DNA of 11,053 nucleotides from Acidobacteria bacterium UBA7540 (GTDB lineage: Bacteria > Acidobacteriota > Terriglobia > UBA7540), in assembly GCA_002478145.1 (NCBI GenBank), contig DLMI01000202.1, positions 1-11,053 on the forward strand, in the 5' to 3' direction. A model generated the notes under the pieces. It ran no database searches. It saw only the letters and a program-made list of their open reading frames with translations, and was not told where the DNA came from. This document shows positions 1 through 6,381 of the stretch, piece by piece. Numbering within the stretch: position 1 is the first letter of the stretch; every line of letters begins with the position of its first letter. The position numbers and the translations under genes were made by a program.

Positions 1-60
1 TGGGAGAGCACATGGTTTGCAACCATGGGGTCGGGAGTTCGAACCTCCCCAGGTCCACCA
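1..60 (+). tRNA. tRNA-Ala (anticodon TGC), 3' part; 5' end lies outside the window
   Basis: The anticodon stem CATGG/CCATG (11-15, 23-27) encloses the loop TTTGCAA, which places anticodon TGC at 18-20. A five-base variable loop follows, then the T arm GGGAG-TTCGAAC-CTCCC (33-49), the 3' acceptor strand CAGGTCC (50-56), discriminator A57 and an encoded CCA (58-60). The base at acceptor position 70 is T, as required for the G3:U70 pair that marks alanine tRNAs, although position 3 itself lies outside the window. The acceptor 5' strand and part of the D arm are missing. The identity is firm from anticodon plus U70. Confidence 0.94.
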
Positions 61-88
61 AATCTCCTTGTGGTCTGACGGATTCTGA

Positions 89-105
89 GGTAAGATTTTC
101 TTACC
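89..105 (+). promoter_or_regulatory. Perfect inverted repeat abutting the antitoxin start codon (candidate operator)
   Basis: The arms GGTAAG (89-94) and CTTACC (100-105) are perfect reverse complements around the spacer ATTTT, and the next base is the A of the antitoxin ATG. AbrB/MazE-type antitoxins normally autorepress by binding palindromes at their own promoter, so this is the obvious candidate operator. It also contains the only weak Shine-Dalgarno-like AGG (88-90), 15 bases from the start. A poor promoter, TTGTGG (68-73) with a 17-base gap to TAAGAT (91-96), would start transcription almost at the ATG, giving a near-leaderless mRNA. The repeat is seen directly; its role as operator or translational hairpin is inferred. 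Confidence 0.5.
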
Positions 106-363
106 ATGGAATTGAAACTTTCCACAAAGGGCCAGATCGTACTTGCGGGCGCAATTCGCCGCAGACTGGGTCTCCAGCCCGGCGATTCGCTCGACGCGAA
201 GGTGCAGGCTGGGCGGGTAGTGTTAACTCCGCGGAAAACGCGCTTCTCAAAGGTGACCCTCCTCGTTGACCGAATTACAGGTCTTCCGGTTCTGAGCGCC
301 GGAGTGGGGGCTCCGCATTTGAGCAGCAGGCAGGTCCGCGAGATTTTGGCTGAGTTTCCATGA
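106..363 (+). CDS. AbrB/MazE-type (SpoVT-AbrB fold) antitoxin of a VapBC-like pair
   Basis: This 85-residue protein should neutralise the PIN toxin encoded directly downstream and repress their shared promoter. Residues 3-44 match the swapped-hairpin AbrB DNA-binding pattern: LSTKGQIVL at 5-13, then RRRLGLQPGD at 18-27, and a final beta strand GRVVLTP at 36-42. The proline usually found after the IVL strand (IVLP) is replaced by alanine. Residues 45-85 form the toxin-binding tail, ending in an HLSSRQVREIL helix. The stop overlaps the vapC start as ATGA (360-363), indicating translational coupling. The ATG at 106 is chosen because the AbrB fold begins immediately after it. No good ribosome binding site is visible. 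The antitoxin role rests on fold plus neighbour; a lone AbrB-like regulator is less likely. Confidence 0.86.
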   Translation: MELKLSTKGQIVLAGAIRRRLGLQPGDSLDAKVQAGRVVLTPRKTRFSKVTLLVDRITGLPVLSAGVGAPHLSSRQVREILAEFP

Positions 364-770
364 AGTACCTGCTTGACGTGAATGCCCTGGTCGCGCTTGG
401 CTTCCTTGAACACGAATTCCACGAGCGCGTTGCCCGATGGGTGCGGAGGCTGGCCGCAAAGGGAACCCCCGAACTGGCAACCTGCTCGATTACCGAGCTG
501 GGTTTCGTCCGAGTCCTCGCGCAAGCGCCACAGTACGGATTTACCGTTGGGCAAGCTTGCAACCTGTTGCAGCGGCTTAAGGCAGCACGAACGGTGACCT
601 TTACGTTTATTCCTGACGGCCAAGACATCTCCCATCTTCCCAGTTGGGTCAAGACCGCAAGACAAACAACGGACGGCCATCTGGCGCAACTCGCCGGAGC
701 GAACAGCGCAGTTCTTGCGACGCTGGACAGGCGGATCCCCCAAGCATTCCTGATTCCCGTGGAAAGATGA
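360..770 (+). CDS. vapC: VapC-type PIN-domain toxin (Mg-dependent ribonuclease)
   Basis: This 136-residue protein has normal VapC length and a single PIN domain. VapC toxins are metal-dependent endoribonucleases that cut specific RNAs, often tRNA or rRNA, when freed from antitoxin. The four conserved acidic residues are all visible: D6 in KYLLDVNALV, E46 in SITELGFVRV, D105 in QTTDGHLAQLA and D123 in ATLDRRIP. The toxin therefore looks catalytically intact. Its start overlaps the antitoxin stop by four bases (ATGA), and its TGA at 768-770 is one base from the next ATG. It is therefore the middle gene of a three-gene unit next to a tRNA gene. The RNA target cannot be read from the sequence. 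Confidence 0.93.
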   Translation: MKYLLDVNALVALGFLEHEFHERVARWVRRLAAKGTPELATCSITELGFVRVLAQAPQYGFTVGQACNLLQRLKAARTVTFTFIPDGQDISHLPSWVKTARQTTDGHLAQLAGANSAVLATLDRRIPQAFLIPVER

Positions 771-771
771 T

Positions 772-1263
772 ATGCCTAATCCTCTCGCTCGGGCGAAGTA
801 CAATGCCTCGATCAATCCCCAGTTCAACCCTTCGATCAATCCCAAGGTCAGCGCCTCGATTAATCCGAAGTTCAATCCCTGGATCAACCCGGAGCGAAAC
901 AGCCGCATAAGTCCCAAATTCAATCAATCCTTGAACCCCCTCCTTACCGCTTCCCTTGATCCCACTTGCAACCCTTTGCTCGACCCTAAACAGACTCTGA
1001 AATTCTCGGGCCTTTGGCGACTGACCCCTGATTCTGAGTTGATGGGATACATCGTGCGGACCAGCAACAACGCTGTTCTGCTCCTCTTCGACACGGACCT
1101 CAATTGGACAGCCTACGCGGTTGACAACAGCCGGGAAGGCTACAACGTCTTTGATTTGGAAGGAAACTGGAAGGGGTACGCGCTTAAGAACCAAGCCGGC
1201 GGCTGGAACGAGTTCGACCTCGAAGGCGACTGGACAGGATTCATTTTTGCACAGACAGGTTGA
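772..1263 (+). CDS. Octapeptide-repeat protein with four-fold beta-hairpin C-terminal domain, linked to the toxin-antitoxin pair
   Basis: The function of this 163-residue protein is unknown. Residues 13-76 are eight exact-length octads: SINPQFNP, SINPKVSA, SINPKFNP, WINPERNS, RISPKFNQ, SLNPLLTA, SLDPTCNP, LLDPKQTL. The pattern is x-[IL]-[ND]-P-x-[hydrophobic]-x-x, and residues 5-12 may be a ninth, decayed copy. Residues 82-163 hold four units spaced 21-22 residues apart with an aromatic or L, a D/E turn, W/L, G/A, Y/F pattern. The clearest are FDLEGNWKGYAL (127-138) and FDLEGDWTGFIF (148-159). This arrangement resembles a four-fold 'beta flower' fold, from memory only. There is no signal peptide or membrane segment. 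Repeat codons differ mostly synonymously (ATC AAT CCC, ATT AAT CCG, ATC AAC CCG), which argues for selection on the protein. GGAAAG (761-766) lies 5 bases before the ATG, and the gene starts one base after vapC stops, so it is probably co-transcribed. Confidence 0.82.
   Translation: MPNPLARAKYNASINPQFNPSINPKVSASINPKFNPWINPERNSRISPKFNQSLNPLLTASLDPTCNPLLDPKQTLKFSGLWRLTPDSELMGYIVRTSNNAVLLLFDTDLNWTAYAVDNSREGYNVFDLEGNWKGYALKNQAGGWNEFDLEGDWTGFIFAQTG
808..999 (+). repeat. Eight tandem 24-base coding repeats (octapeptide array)
   Basis: Eight consecutive in-frame 24-base units encode the x-I-N-P-x-x-x-P octads described in the host gene. No unit is inserted or lost by a fraction of a period. The nucleotide copies have drifted, mostly at third codon positions, so this is an old array rather than a recent slippage expansion. 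Units 1 to 3 are the most alike and the last two (SLDPTCNP, LLDPKQTL) the most diverged. Confidence 0.85.
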
Positions 1264-1286
1264 CATCACCCTACACCGCGCCGCCG

Positions 1287-1315
1287 TTGTCGGTCTTCCT
1301 TTCTGGGGATATAAT
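1287..1315 (+). promoter_or_regulatory. Candidate sigma70-type promoter for the LPS operon
   Basis: A perfect -10 TATAAT (1310-1315) is preceded at exactly 17 bases by TTGTCG (1287-1292), four of six matches to TTGACA. Transcription would begin near 1321-1323, giving a leader of about 40 bases before waaA. It sits in the 100-base gap between the repeat-protein stop and waaA, which is where the operon's own promoter would be expected. No terminator is visible between 1264 and 1286, so read-through from the toxin-antitoxin unit is possible. The -10/-35 pair is seen; activity is inferred. Confidence 0.45.
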
Positions 1316-1363
1316 CTGCATTGGCATTGTGTTTGCACGTCGGCCTTCTCGCTGTCCTTCCCG

Positions 1364-2683
1364 ATGATGTATCTGATTTACAGCTTCTTGGTAACGCTGG
1401 GTGTGCTCCTGACGGCCCCTTACTACGTCTGGAAACGGCGTGACGAACTGGCCGGAAGGCGATGGCGGGAACGATTCGGACTGTTGCCGGAATCATTTCA
1501 GCAGGCGGAGCGCGGCGCTATTTGGATTCACGCCGTATCAGTTGGCGAAACGCTGGCCGTGGTGAGGCTGGCGCGCGAGTTGCAACAGGTATTCTCTGAC
1601 AGGAAGATCTTTCTGAGTAGTGTCACGCCTGCAGGCCGCTCGGCTGGAGAAAGCCGCCTCCCCTCCGTGGCCGGCCGGTTCTACCTGCCCATGGATTGGC
1701 GCGGGGCGGTTGGGGCCGCGTTGAAACGAATTCAGCCGTCTTTACTGGTGATCGTGGAGACCGAGTTATGGCCCAACCTTTTGCGCGCCTCGCACGAGTT
1801 TGGAGCACGGATTATTCTTGTTAACGCGCGGCTTTCGACGCGCTCCTTTCGACGTTACCGCCTGGTCCGGCCTCTCATGCGCCGGGTGCTCGAACATGTC
1901 GATGTGATCTGCGTTCAGACGGAAGCGGATGCCGAGCGGTTCCGGCATTTGGGGGCTGCGCCGGAGCGCCTTGTTCTGTCTGGAAACTTGAAGTTCGAGG
2001 CGGAGCCGCCTCGGGTCGGCGCCTTCCCTCGCCTCCTGGAGAAAGCTGCGACTAGTACGGGGCGTGGCCCTATCATGATTGCGGCGAGCACGATGCCGGG
2101 TGAAGAGCCCATGGTCCTCGAGGCCTGGAGTAAAGTCCGGGCTCAATATCCCAAGGCCTTGTTGATTCTCGCCCCGCGGCATCCCGCGCGCTTCGACGAG
2201 GTTGCTCAGATTCTGACCAACTCCGGTTGCAGCTACACTCGCCGTACGCATCTGGCATCCCAAGAAGCGGAGGTTTCGAGCCGGGTGGCCGCGCCCGAAG
2301 TCCTCTTACTCGACAGCATCGGAGAATTGGCAGGAATCCTTGAATTGGCAGATGTGGTTTTTATGGGGGGGAGCTTGGTCCCCACAGGGGGTCACAATAT
2401 TCTTGAAGCCGCGTACTGGGCGAAGCCCGTGGTTTTTGGCCCGCACATGGAGAACTTCCAGGACATTGCCCGCCTCTTCCTGGAGGCAGATGCATGTGTC
2501 CAGGTTCAGGACGCGGAAGAATTGGCCGAATCCGTGCTGAAGTTGTTTGGAGACCGCGCGGCGGGTCACCAATTGGGCAAGCGCGGCAAGCAGGTCTTGG
2601 AAAGGCAAACGGGGGCAACGGCTGGAGTGCTGGAACAGATCCAGCGATTGCTGAATGCGCGCGTCCCCCCGAAACCGGACTGA
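1364..2683 (+). CDS. waaA: 3-deoxy-D-manno-octulosonic acid (Kdo) transferase
   Basis: WaaA moves Kdo from CMP-Kdo onto the lipid A precursor (lipid IVA) on the cytoplasmic face of the inner membrane. The first ATG of the pair MMYLIYSF is chosen. It gives 439 residues, close to the family's ~425, and starts at the N-terminal membrane anchor (about 3-22). The open frame continues upstream to 1121 but overlaps the repeat gene in another frame. Family marks include IWIHAVSVGE (53-62, with E62 as the likely catalytic glutamate), VETELWPNLL (131-140), NARLSTRSFRRY (154-165), GNLKFE (207-212), ILAPRHPARF (268-277), DSIGELAG (317-324), and GGSLVPTGGHNILEAA (335-350), the CMP-binding GT30 C-terminal signature. 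No Shine-Dalgarno is visible. It appears to be first in the LPS operon; the number of Kdo residues it adds cannot be read. Confidence 0.96.
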   Translation: MMYLIYSFLVTLGVLLTAPYYVWKRRDELAGRRWRERFGLLPESFQQAERGAIWIHAVSVGETLAVVRLARELQQVFSDRKIFLSSVTPAGRSAGESRLPSVAGRFYLPMDWRGAVGAALKRIQPSLLVIVETELWPNLLRASHEFGARIILVNARLSTRSFRRYRLVRPLMRRVLEHVDVICVQTEADAERFRHLGAAPERLVLSGNLKFEAEPPRVGAFPRLLEKAATSTGRGPIMIAASTMPGEEPMVLEAWSKVRAQYPKALLILAPRHPARFDEVAQILTNSGCSYTRRTHLASQEAEVSSRVAAPEVLLLDSIGELAGILELADVVFMGGSLVPTGGHNILEAAYWAKPVVFGPHMENFQDIARLFLEADACVQVQDAEELAESVLKLFGDRAAGHQLGKRGKQVLERQTGATAGVLEQIQRLLNARVPPKPD

Positions 2684-3041
2684 GCATGTTCCACATTTTC
2701 TGCTGAACGCTGGGACGTATAGATCTTCTGAGAATCCCCGAAGGGGATTGATAAAGTAGCCGGGGGCAACGCCCCCGGAAAAAGGCGACCTCGTCATGAC
2801 CGACCCTGAAGGGGTCGAATAAAAATGATATTGCGACCAGACATAGGGCCTTTACCCGCGCCTCTGCGACCCCTTCAGGGTCGGTCGGCTTCCGGGCCAG
2901 TTTTCCGGGGGCGTTGCCCCCGGCTACTATATGGTGCCCTTGCAGGGCACGACGGCGGGTTTTGACGTTGGCCTCAACGGGACGGCTGAGCGCAAAGCCC
3001 TCGTTCATTCGGCTCAGCCGCCTCTGTGCCCAGTCAAAGAT
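2684..3041. other. Non-coding gap between waaA and lpxK filled with palindromic repeats
   Basis: This 358-base gap interrupts an otherwise tight operon and contains no convincing gene. It holds a 7-bp hairpin AATCCCC/GGGGATT (2733-2749), the large inverted-repeat element at 2755-2928, and a 6-bp hairpin GTGCCC/GGGCAC (2934-2950). None of the hairpins is followed by a T run, so I do not call a rho-independent terminator. Nothing recognisable lies in 2951-3041. The lpxK reading frame stays open back to 2931 but that part is repeat sequence. Confidence 0.75.
2755..2928. repeat. REP/BIME-like element: two composite palindromes in inverted orientation
   Basis: The 28 bases at 2755-2782 are the perfect reverse complement of 2901-2928, and the 20 bases at 2798-2817 are the perfect reverse complement of 2867-2886. 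Each block is itself a hairpin. CCGGGGGC/GCCCCCGG surrounds a 3-base loop at 2760-2778, and CGACCC/GGGTCG surrounds a 5-base loop at 2801-2817. The stretches between paired blocks (2783-2797 and 2887-2900) do not match, so this is two related units head to head around a centre at 2818-2866. That is the layout of bacterial interspersed mosaic elements. Effects on mRNA stability or lpxK expression are possible but not shown. Confidence 0.85.
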
Positions 3042-4130
3042 ATGAGCAAGGCTCAGCAAATCGCAAGGAGTGAAGCGCGGCGAAGAGTGAACCTGTTACT
3101 TCAATCCTTATCGGCGGTCTTCCAAGCCGGAGTGGCGCTGCGCCACGTCGCCTATCGTCGCGGGTGGCTCAAAGTCCGCCGTTTGAACCGCCCGGTCGTA
3201 AGTGTGGGCAACCTGAGCGTGGGCGGAACCGGCAAGACTCCGCTGGTGATCTTGATGGCTGAGACTCTGCTTGCAGGCGGGCATCGTCCTTGCATCCTCA
3301 CGCGCGGTTATGGACGGCGTGGAGGAAAAGGGCTCATCGTTCTTGAACCCGGCCCGGATCGTGTCGCCGATCCCAGGGAGGTCGGCGACGAACCTGCCGC
3401 GCTCGGCAGAGCACTGCCCAATGTACCCATCATTGTTTCTCCACACCGGCTCCGCGGGGGGATCATCGGCGAACAACGATTTCAGGCCACCGTGCACCTG
3501 CTGGACGACGGATTTCAACACCTCGCCCTTTATCGCGATCTTGATGTTGTTTTGCTCGACATCACGCGCCCGTTGTCCGACCTCGCCCTGCTTCCCGCCG
3601 GCCGCTGGCGGGAGCCGTTTTCAGCACTGCGGCGGGCTCACTGGGTAATACTCACCCGAACTGAACTGGGGGACGCGGGTGGGTGGCAGGGACGAGTTCA
3701 AGCGCTGAATCCACGGGCCCGAATCTTTCGCTGCTCCACGAAGTTTGCCGGCTTGGTGGATGCTCGGAACGGTTTGTCAGAACCCCATGCGAACCTGCTC
3801 CGCAAGAAAGTCGCTGCTTTCTGTGGAATTGGAAACCCGGCAGCGTTCTTCGCTGACTTGCGGGGTTGGGGGTTTTGGGTGGTTAAAGAGAGTATTTTTC
3901 CTGACCACCATGTGTACAGGCACCATGAGCTGGACAATATTTTCGCGCTTTCGCGGAGTGCGGGGGCGGAGGCCATTCTGACCACCCAGAAGGACGTCAT
4001 GAACCTGCCGCGGGATTGGAATGCCCCGTGGCCGTTGTTTGCTTGTTGCACTCACCCTGAAATCGAGGAGAAGATGGAATTCGAGCAAGCGTTGCTGGCC
4101 GAGGTGGAAGCAGCGCGGAGGGCGATTTGA
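3042..4130 (+). CDS. lpxK: Tetraacyldisaccharide 4'-kinase (lipid A 4'-kinase)
   Basis: LpxK phosphorylates the 4' position of tetraacyldisaccharide 1-phosphate with ATP, making lipid IVA at the inner membrane. The protein has 362 residues. The Walker A loop is GGTGKT (61-66), preceded by PVVSVGNLSV. Other family marks are LTRGYGRR (86-93), GDEP (116-119), LDDGFQH (154-160, containing the likely catalytic aspartate), LLPAGRWREP (183-192), FPDHH (286-290) and TTQKDVMNLP (314-323). Residues 16-40 form the usual N-terminal membrane-associated helix. ATG 3042 is chosen because the frame upstream of it is palindromic repeat DNA and it leaves a normal spacing to the P-loop. No clear ribosome binding site is visible. 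The stop overlaps the waaF TTG start, showing coupling to the next gene. Confidence 0.96.
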   Translation: MSKAQQIARSEARRRVNLLLQSLSAVFQAGVALRHVAYRRGWLKVRRLNRPVVSVGNLSVGGTGKTPLVILMAETLLAGGHRPCILTRGYGRRGGKGLIVLEPGPDRVADPREVGDEPAALGRALPNVPIIVSPHRLRGGIIGEQRFQATVHLLDDGFQHLALYRDLDVVLLDITRPLSDLALLPAGRWREPFSALRRAHWVILTRTELGDAGGWQGRVQALNPRARIFRCSTKFAGLVDARNGLSEPHANLLRKKVAAFCGIGNPAAFFADLRGWGFWVVKESIFPDHHVYRHHELDNIFALSRSAGAEAILTTQKDVMNLPRDWNAPWPLFACCTHPEIEEKMEFEQALLAEVEAARRAI

Positions 4131-5200
4131 CGAAAGACGAAATTCGCTCGTGCAATCCGAAAAAGATCATGGTGCGGGCCACGAACTGGATTGGCGACGC
4201 CGTGATGTCCCTCCCGGCGATTGAGGCGCTGCACGCGCGCTTCCCCAATTCCGAAATCGTTCTCGTTTCGAAACCCTGGGTCAGCGAAATCTACTTGAAC
4301 CATCCCGCTGTCAGCCGGCAAATCGTTTACGACGCGGAGGGCGAGCATCGTGGGGCTCGAGGGTTCTGGAAATTAGTCTGGAAACTCCGCTCGGAGCGCT
4401 TCGACGCTGCCATTCTTCTTCAGAATGCCTTACAGGCTGCCTGGATGGCTTGGTGCGCGCGCATTCCCCTCCGTATCGGCTACGCGCGGGACGGGCGGAG
4501 TTCACTGCTGAGCGAGGCTGTCGAGGTTCCGCCACCGGCAGCTTATGGGCACCAAGCTTACTACTACCTGCAATTACTGTTTCGTTCTGGGATAATTGAA
4601 AGGCCCAAAACGCTCCAAGAGGTTCGCCTCCACCTTGCGGAATCCGAACAAAGGTGGGCCGTGAAGCAGCTTCAAAACGTGGGCCTGGGCGGTCGGCGGT
4701 TCTTGGCAGGGGTCTGTCCGGGCGCATCTTTTGGAGGGGCAAAGCGTTGGTTGCCGGACCGTTACGCCAACCTGGCCGACCGCCTAATTGATGCCTTGGG
4801 TGCGGATGTGCTAATCTTCGGCTCCCCTGCCGAGAGGCCCTTGGCTGAGGCCGTGGCGCGGGCAATGGCCCATACACCCGTCATTGTAGCGGGGGAGACC
4901 ACCTTGCGAGAGTTCATGGCGTTGCTGGCGAAGTGCCGCCTGGTCATTACGAACGACTCCGGCCCGATGCATCTGGCAGCAGCGCTGGGGTTGCCGCTTG
5001 TGGCCGTCTTCGGTTCCACAGACGAGCGTGCCACTGGGCCGGTGGCTCTTCGGGCGCGCATCATTAAGCATCCCGTGGAATGCAGCCCCTGCGGCCTCCG
5101 TGAATGCCCGATTGATTTCCGATGTATGAACGGTATTTCCGTGGATGACGTTTACATGGCAGCTCTGGAGTCGGTAAAAAAATGGGGAATCACCCCCTAA
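4127..5200 (+). CDS. waaF: LPS heptosyltransferase II type (GT9)
   Basis: WaaF transfers L-glycero-D-manno-heptose from ADP-heptose to the first heptose of the inner core. The product has 357 residues. The N-terminal motif VRATNWIGDAVMSLPA (16-31) carries the catalytic-site D24. VCPGASFGGAKRW (196-208) and TNDSGPMHLAAALG (275-288) form the nucleotide-sugar site. C319, C322, C327 and C333, ending in RCMNGIS, match the cysteine cluster typical of the WaaF branch. The start is TTG 4127, overlapping the lpxK stop (TTGA), with GGAGGG at 4117-4122 four bases before it. ATG 4169 is the alternative but loses that site. The stop TAA falls at the edge of the MITE-like element: TA is the flanking target and the last A is the element's first base. 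The original C-terminal end may therefore have been altered, although the length is normal. Confidence 0.95.
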   Translation: MTKDEIRSCNPKKIMVRATNWIGDAVMSLPAIEALHARFPNSEIVLVSKPWVSEIYLNHPAVSRQIVYDAEGEHRGARGFWKLVWKLRSERFDAAILLQNALQAAWMAWCARIPLRIGYARDGRSSLLSEAVEVPPPAAYGHQAYYYLQLLFRSGIIERPKTLQEVRLHLAESEQRWAVKQLQNVGLGGRRFLAGVCPGASFGGAKRWLPDRYANLADRLIDALGADVLIFGSPAERPLAEAVARAMAHTPVIVAGETTLREFMALLAKCRLVITNDSGPMHLAAALGLPLVAVFGSTDERATGPVALRARIIKHPVECSPCGLRECPIDFRCMNGISVDDVYMAALESVKKWGITP

Positions 5201-5355
5201 CAGGATGCTGAAAGACCCGTCCAGCCTGTCATTCCGAGGAGTCCCGCCTTGCGGGACGACGAGGAATCTCGCCCCGATCAGATCGGGGTTTCCAGAGCGA
5301 GATTCCTCGCTTCGCTCGGAATGACAGTGTTCAGAAGGGTTTTTCAGCATCCTGT
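5200..5355. mobile_element. MITE-like non-coding element with 14-bp terminal inverted repeats and flanking TA
   Basis: The ends ACAGGATGCTGAAA (5200-5213) and TTTCAGCATCCTGT (5342-5355) are perfect inverted repeats, flanked on both sides by TA (5198-5199, 5356-5357). That is the target duplication expected of IS630/Tc1-mariner-type transposition. Inside, nested complementary blocks let the element fold into one long branched hairpin: 5227-5238 with 5315-5326, 5261-5272 with 5297-5308, and 5272-5279 with 5281-5288. A side hairpin GTCCCGC/GCGGGAC lies at 5241-5257. There is no open frame of note, so any movement would need a transposase in trans. The family assignment is inferred from ends and TA only. 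Confidence 0.8.
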
Positions 5356-5367
5356 TAAGTCACAATT

Positions 5368-6381
5368 ATGAAGATCACCGCTCAAGATCGCGCAACTCTG
5401 CTGTCGATCATGGAAAGATTTCCTCGCCAGCGTGTCCTCCTGCTGGGCGACTTGGTGGCAGACGAATACGTTTATGGGGAAATCGCTCGGGTCTCCCGTG
5501 AGGCCCCAGTCCTGATTTTGAAACAGCGCGAGAAGCACGTAGCGCCTGGCGGCGGAGCTAACGCCGCCAATAACTTGGCCGACCTTGGCGCCCAGGTTAT
5601 TCCGGTGGGCGTAGTGGGTGAGGACGAGACGGGCGAGGCGCTGCTCCGTTATTTCCAAGAGAAGAGTGTTTCCACGCGATACGTGGTGCGGCTGGGCGGT
5701 TACCTGACCCCAACGAAATCGCGCATCCTGGGAGGGCTTAGCCACTGGCAACGGCAGCAGATCGTTCGCATCGATCGTGAACCTGCTCAATTATTGGCCA
5801 GGGAAGTTCGAAGACGGTTATCCCGCAGTGTTGTTCCTCTGCTACGCACCTCTTCTGCCCTTCTGGTGTCCGACTATGGCTACGGCTCGACGGACGCGCG
5901 CGAGGTGGAATTTATCAGCGACCGAAGAGGAAGTGCTCTACTGCCGATTACGGTTGACTCCCGCTATGACCTGCTGACGTATAAGAACATCACCACGGCA
6001 ACACCCAATGAGCCGGAAATCGAGGCGGCTTTCGGGGAGACGATCGGCAACGACCTTGCACGGCTTCATTCCCTGGGGAGAAAACTGATGCGCCGCCAAG
6101 GTCTTCAGGCGCTCCTGATCACCAGAGGGCGCGACGGCATGGTGCTTTTTGAGCCGCGCCGGGAACCCCGTCATTTACCCATCTTTGGTTCTGACCAGGC
6201 GGTGGATGTGACCGGGGCGGGAGACACCGTAATTGCCGCCTACACGCTGGCGTTAGGGGCGGGCGCAAGCTTCCTGCATGCGGCCATGATCGCGAACTGC
6301 GCCGGCGGTCTGGTGGTTATGAAACGAGGTACGGCTTCCGTCACGGGCAGCGAGATAATGGAAGCCGTCCGAAACGCATGA
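5368..6381 (+). CDS. hldA: D-glycero-beta-D-manno-heptose-7-phosphate kinase (RfaE domain I, PfkB family)
   Basis: The enzyme phosphorylates heptose 7-phosphate at C1 with ATP, an intermediate step on the way to ADP-heptose in the cytoplasm. The 337 residues match the kinase half of the fused HldE of enterobacteria, here as a separate protein. The PfkB fold shows [25 protein letters not shown] (24-48), [16 protein letters not shown] (60-75), [10 protein letters not shown] (212-221), [10 protein letters not shown] (249-258) and the catalytic-site motif DVTGAGDT (280-287, D286 the likely base). The ATG at 5368 begins only 10 bases after the TA flanking the MITE-like element, and no Shine-Dalgarno is visible in between. 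That element may have displaced the native translation signal. The stop overlaps the hldC start as ATGA. Confidence 0.94.
   Translation: MKITAQDRATLLSIMERFPRQRVLLLGDLVADEYVYGEIARVSREAPVLILKQREKHVAPGGGANAANNLADLGAQVIPVGVVGEDETGEALLRYFQEKSVSTRYVVRLGGYLTPTKSRILGGLSHWQRQQIVRIDREPAQLLAREVRRRLSRSVVPLLRTSSALLVSDYGYGSTDAREVEFISDRRGSALLPITVDSRYDLLTYKNITTATPNEPEIEAAFGETIGNDLARLHSLGRKLMRRQGLQALLITRGRDGMVLFEPRREPRHLPIFGSDQAVDVTGAGDTVIAAYTLALGAGASFLHAAMIANCAGGLVVMKRGTASVTGSEIMEAVRNA

Noticed and set aside
808..999. CRISPR-like array because of regular short repeats
   Set aside because: The 24-base units are contiguous, without spacers, in frame, and their variation is mostly synonymous; this is a coding repeat.
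649..1338. Long open frame (229 aa) on the - strand across the octad array
   Set aside because: Its repeats are the antisense image of the 24-base period. The + strand frame has its own ribosome site, well-formed repeats with synonymous drift, and a second periodic domain.
1121..1363. Upstream extension of the waaA frame
   Set aside because: It overlaps the repeat-protein gene in another frame and adds 81 residues that do not look like WaaA. The membrane anchor starts at 1364.
2755..2817. Rho-independent terminator after waaA
   Set aside because: The hairpins are strong but no T run follows, and both recur in inverted orientation, as expected of REP-like repeats rather than a terminator.
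2931..3041. Upstream start for lpxK at ATG 2931
   Set aside because: The ATG lies at the edge of the palindromic element and the added 37 residues are translated repeat sequence.
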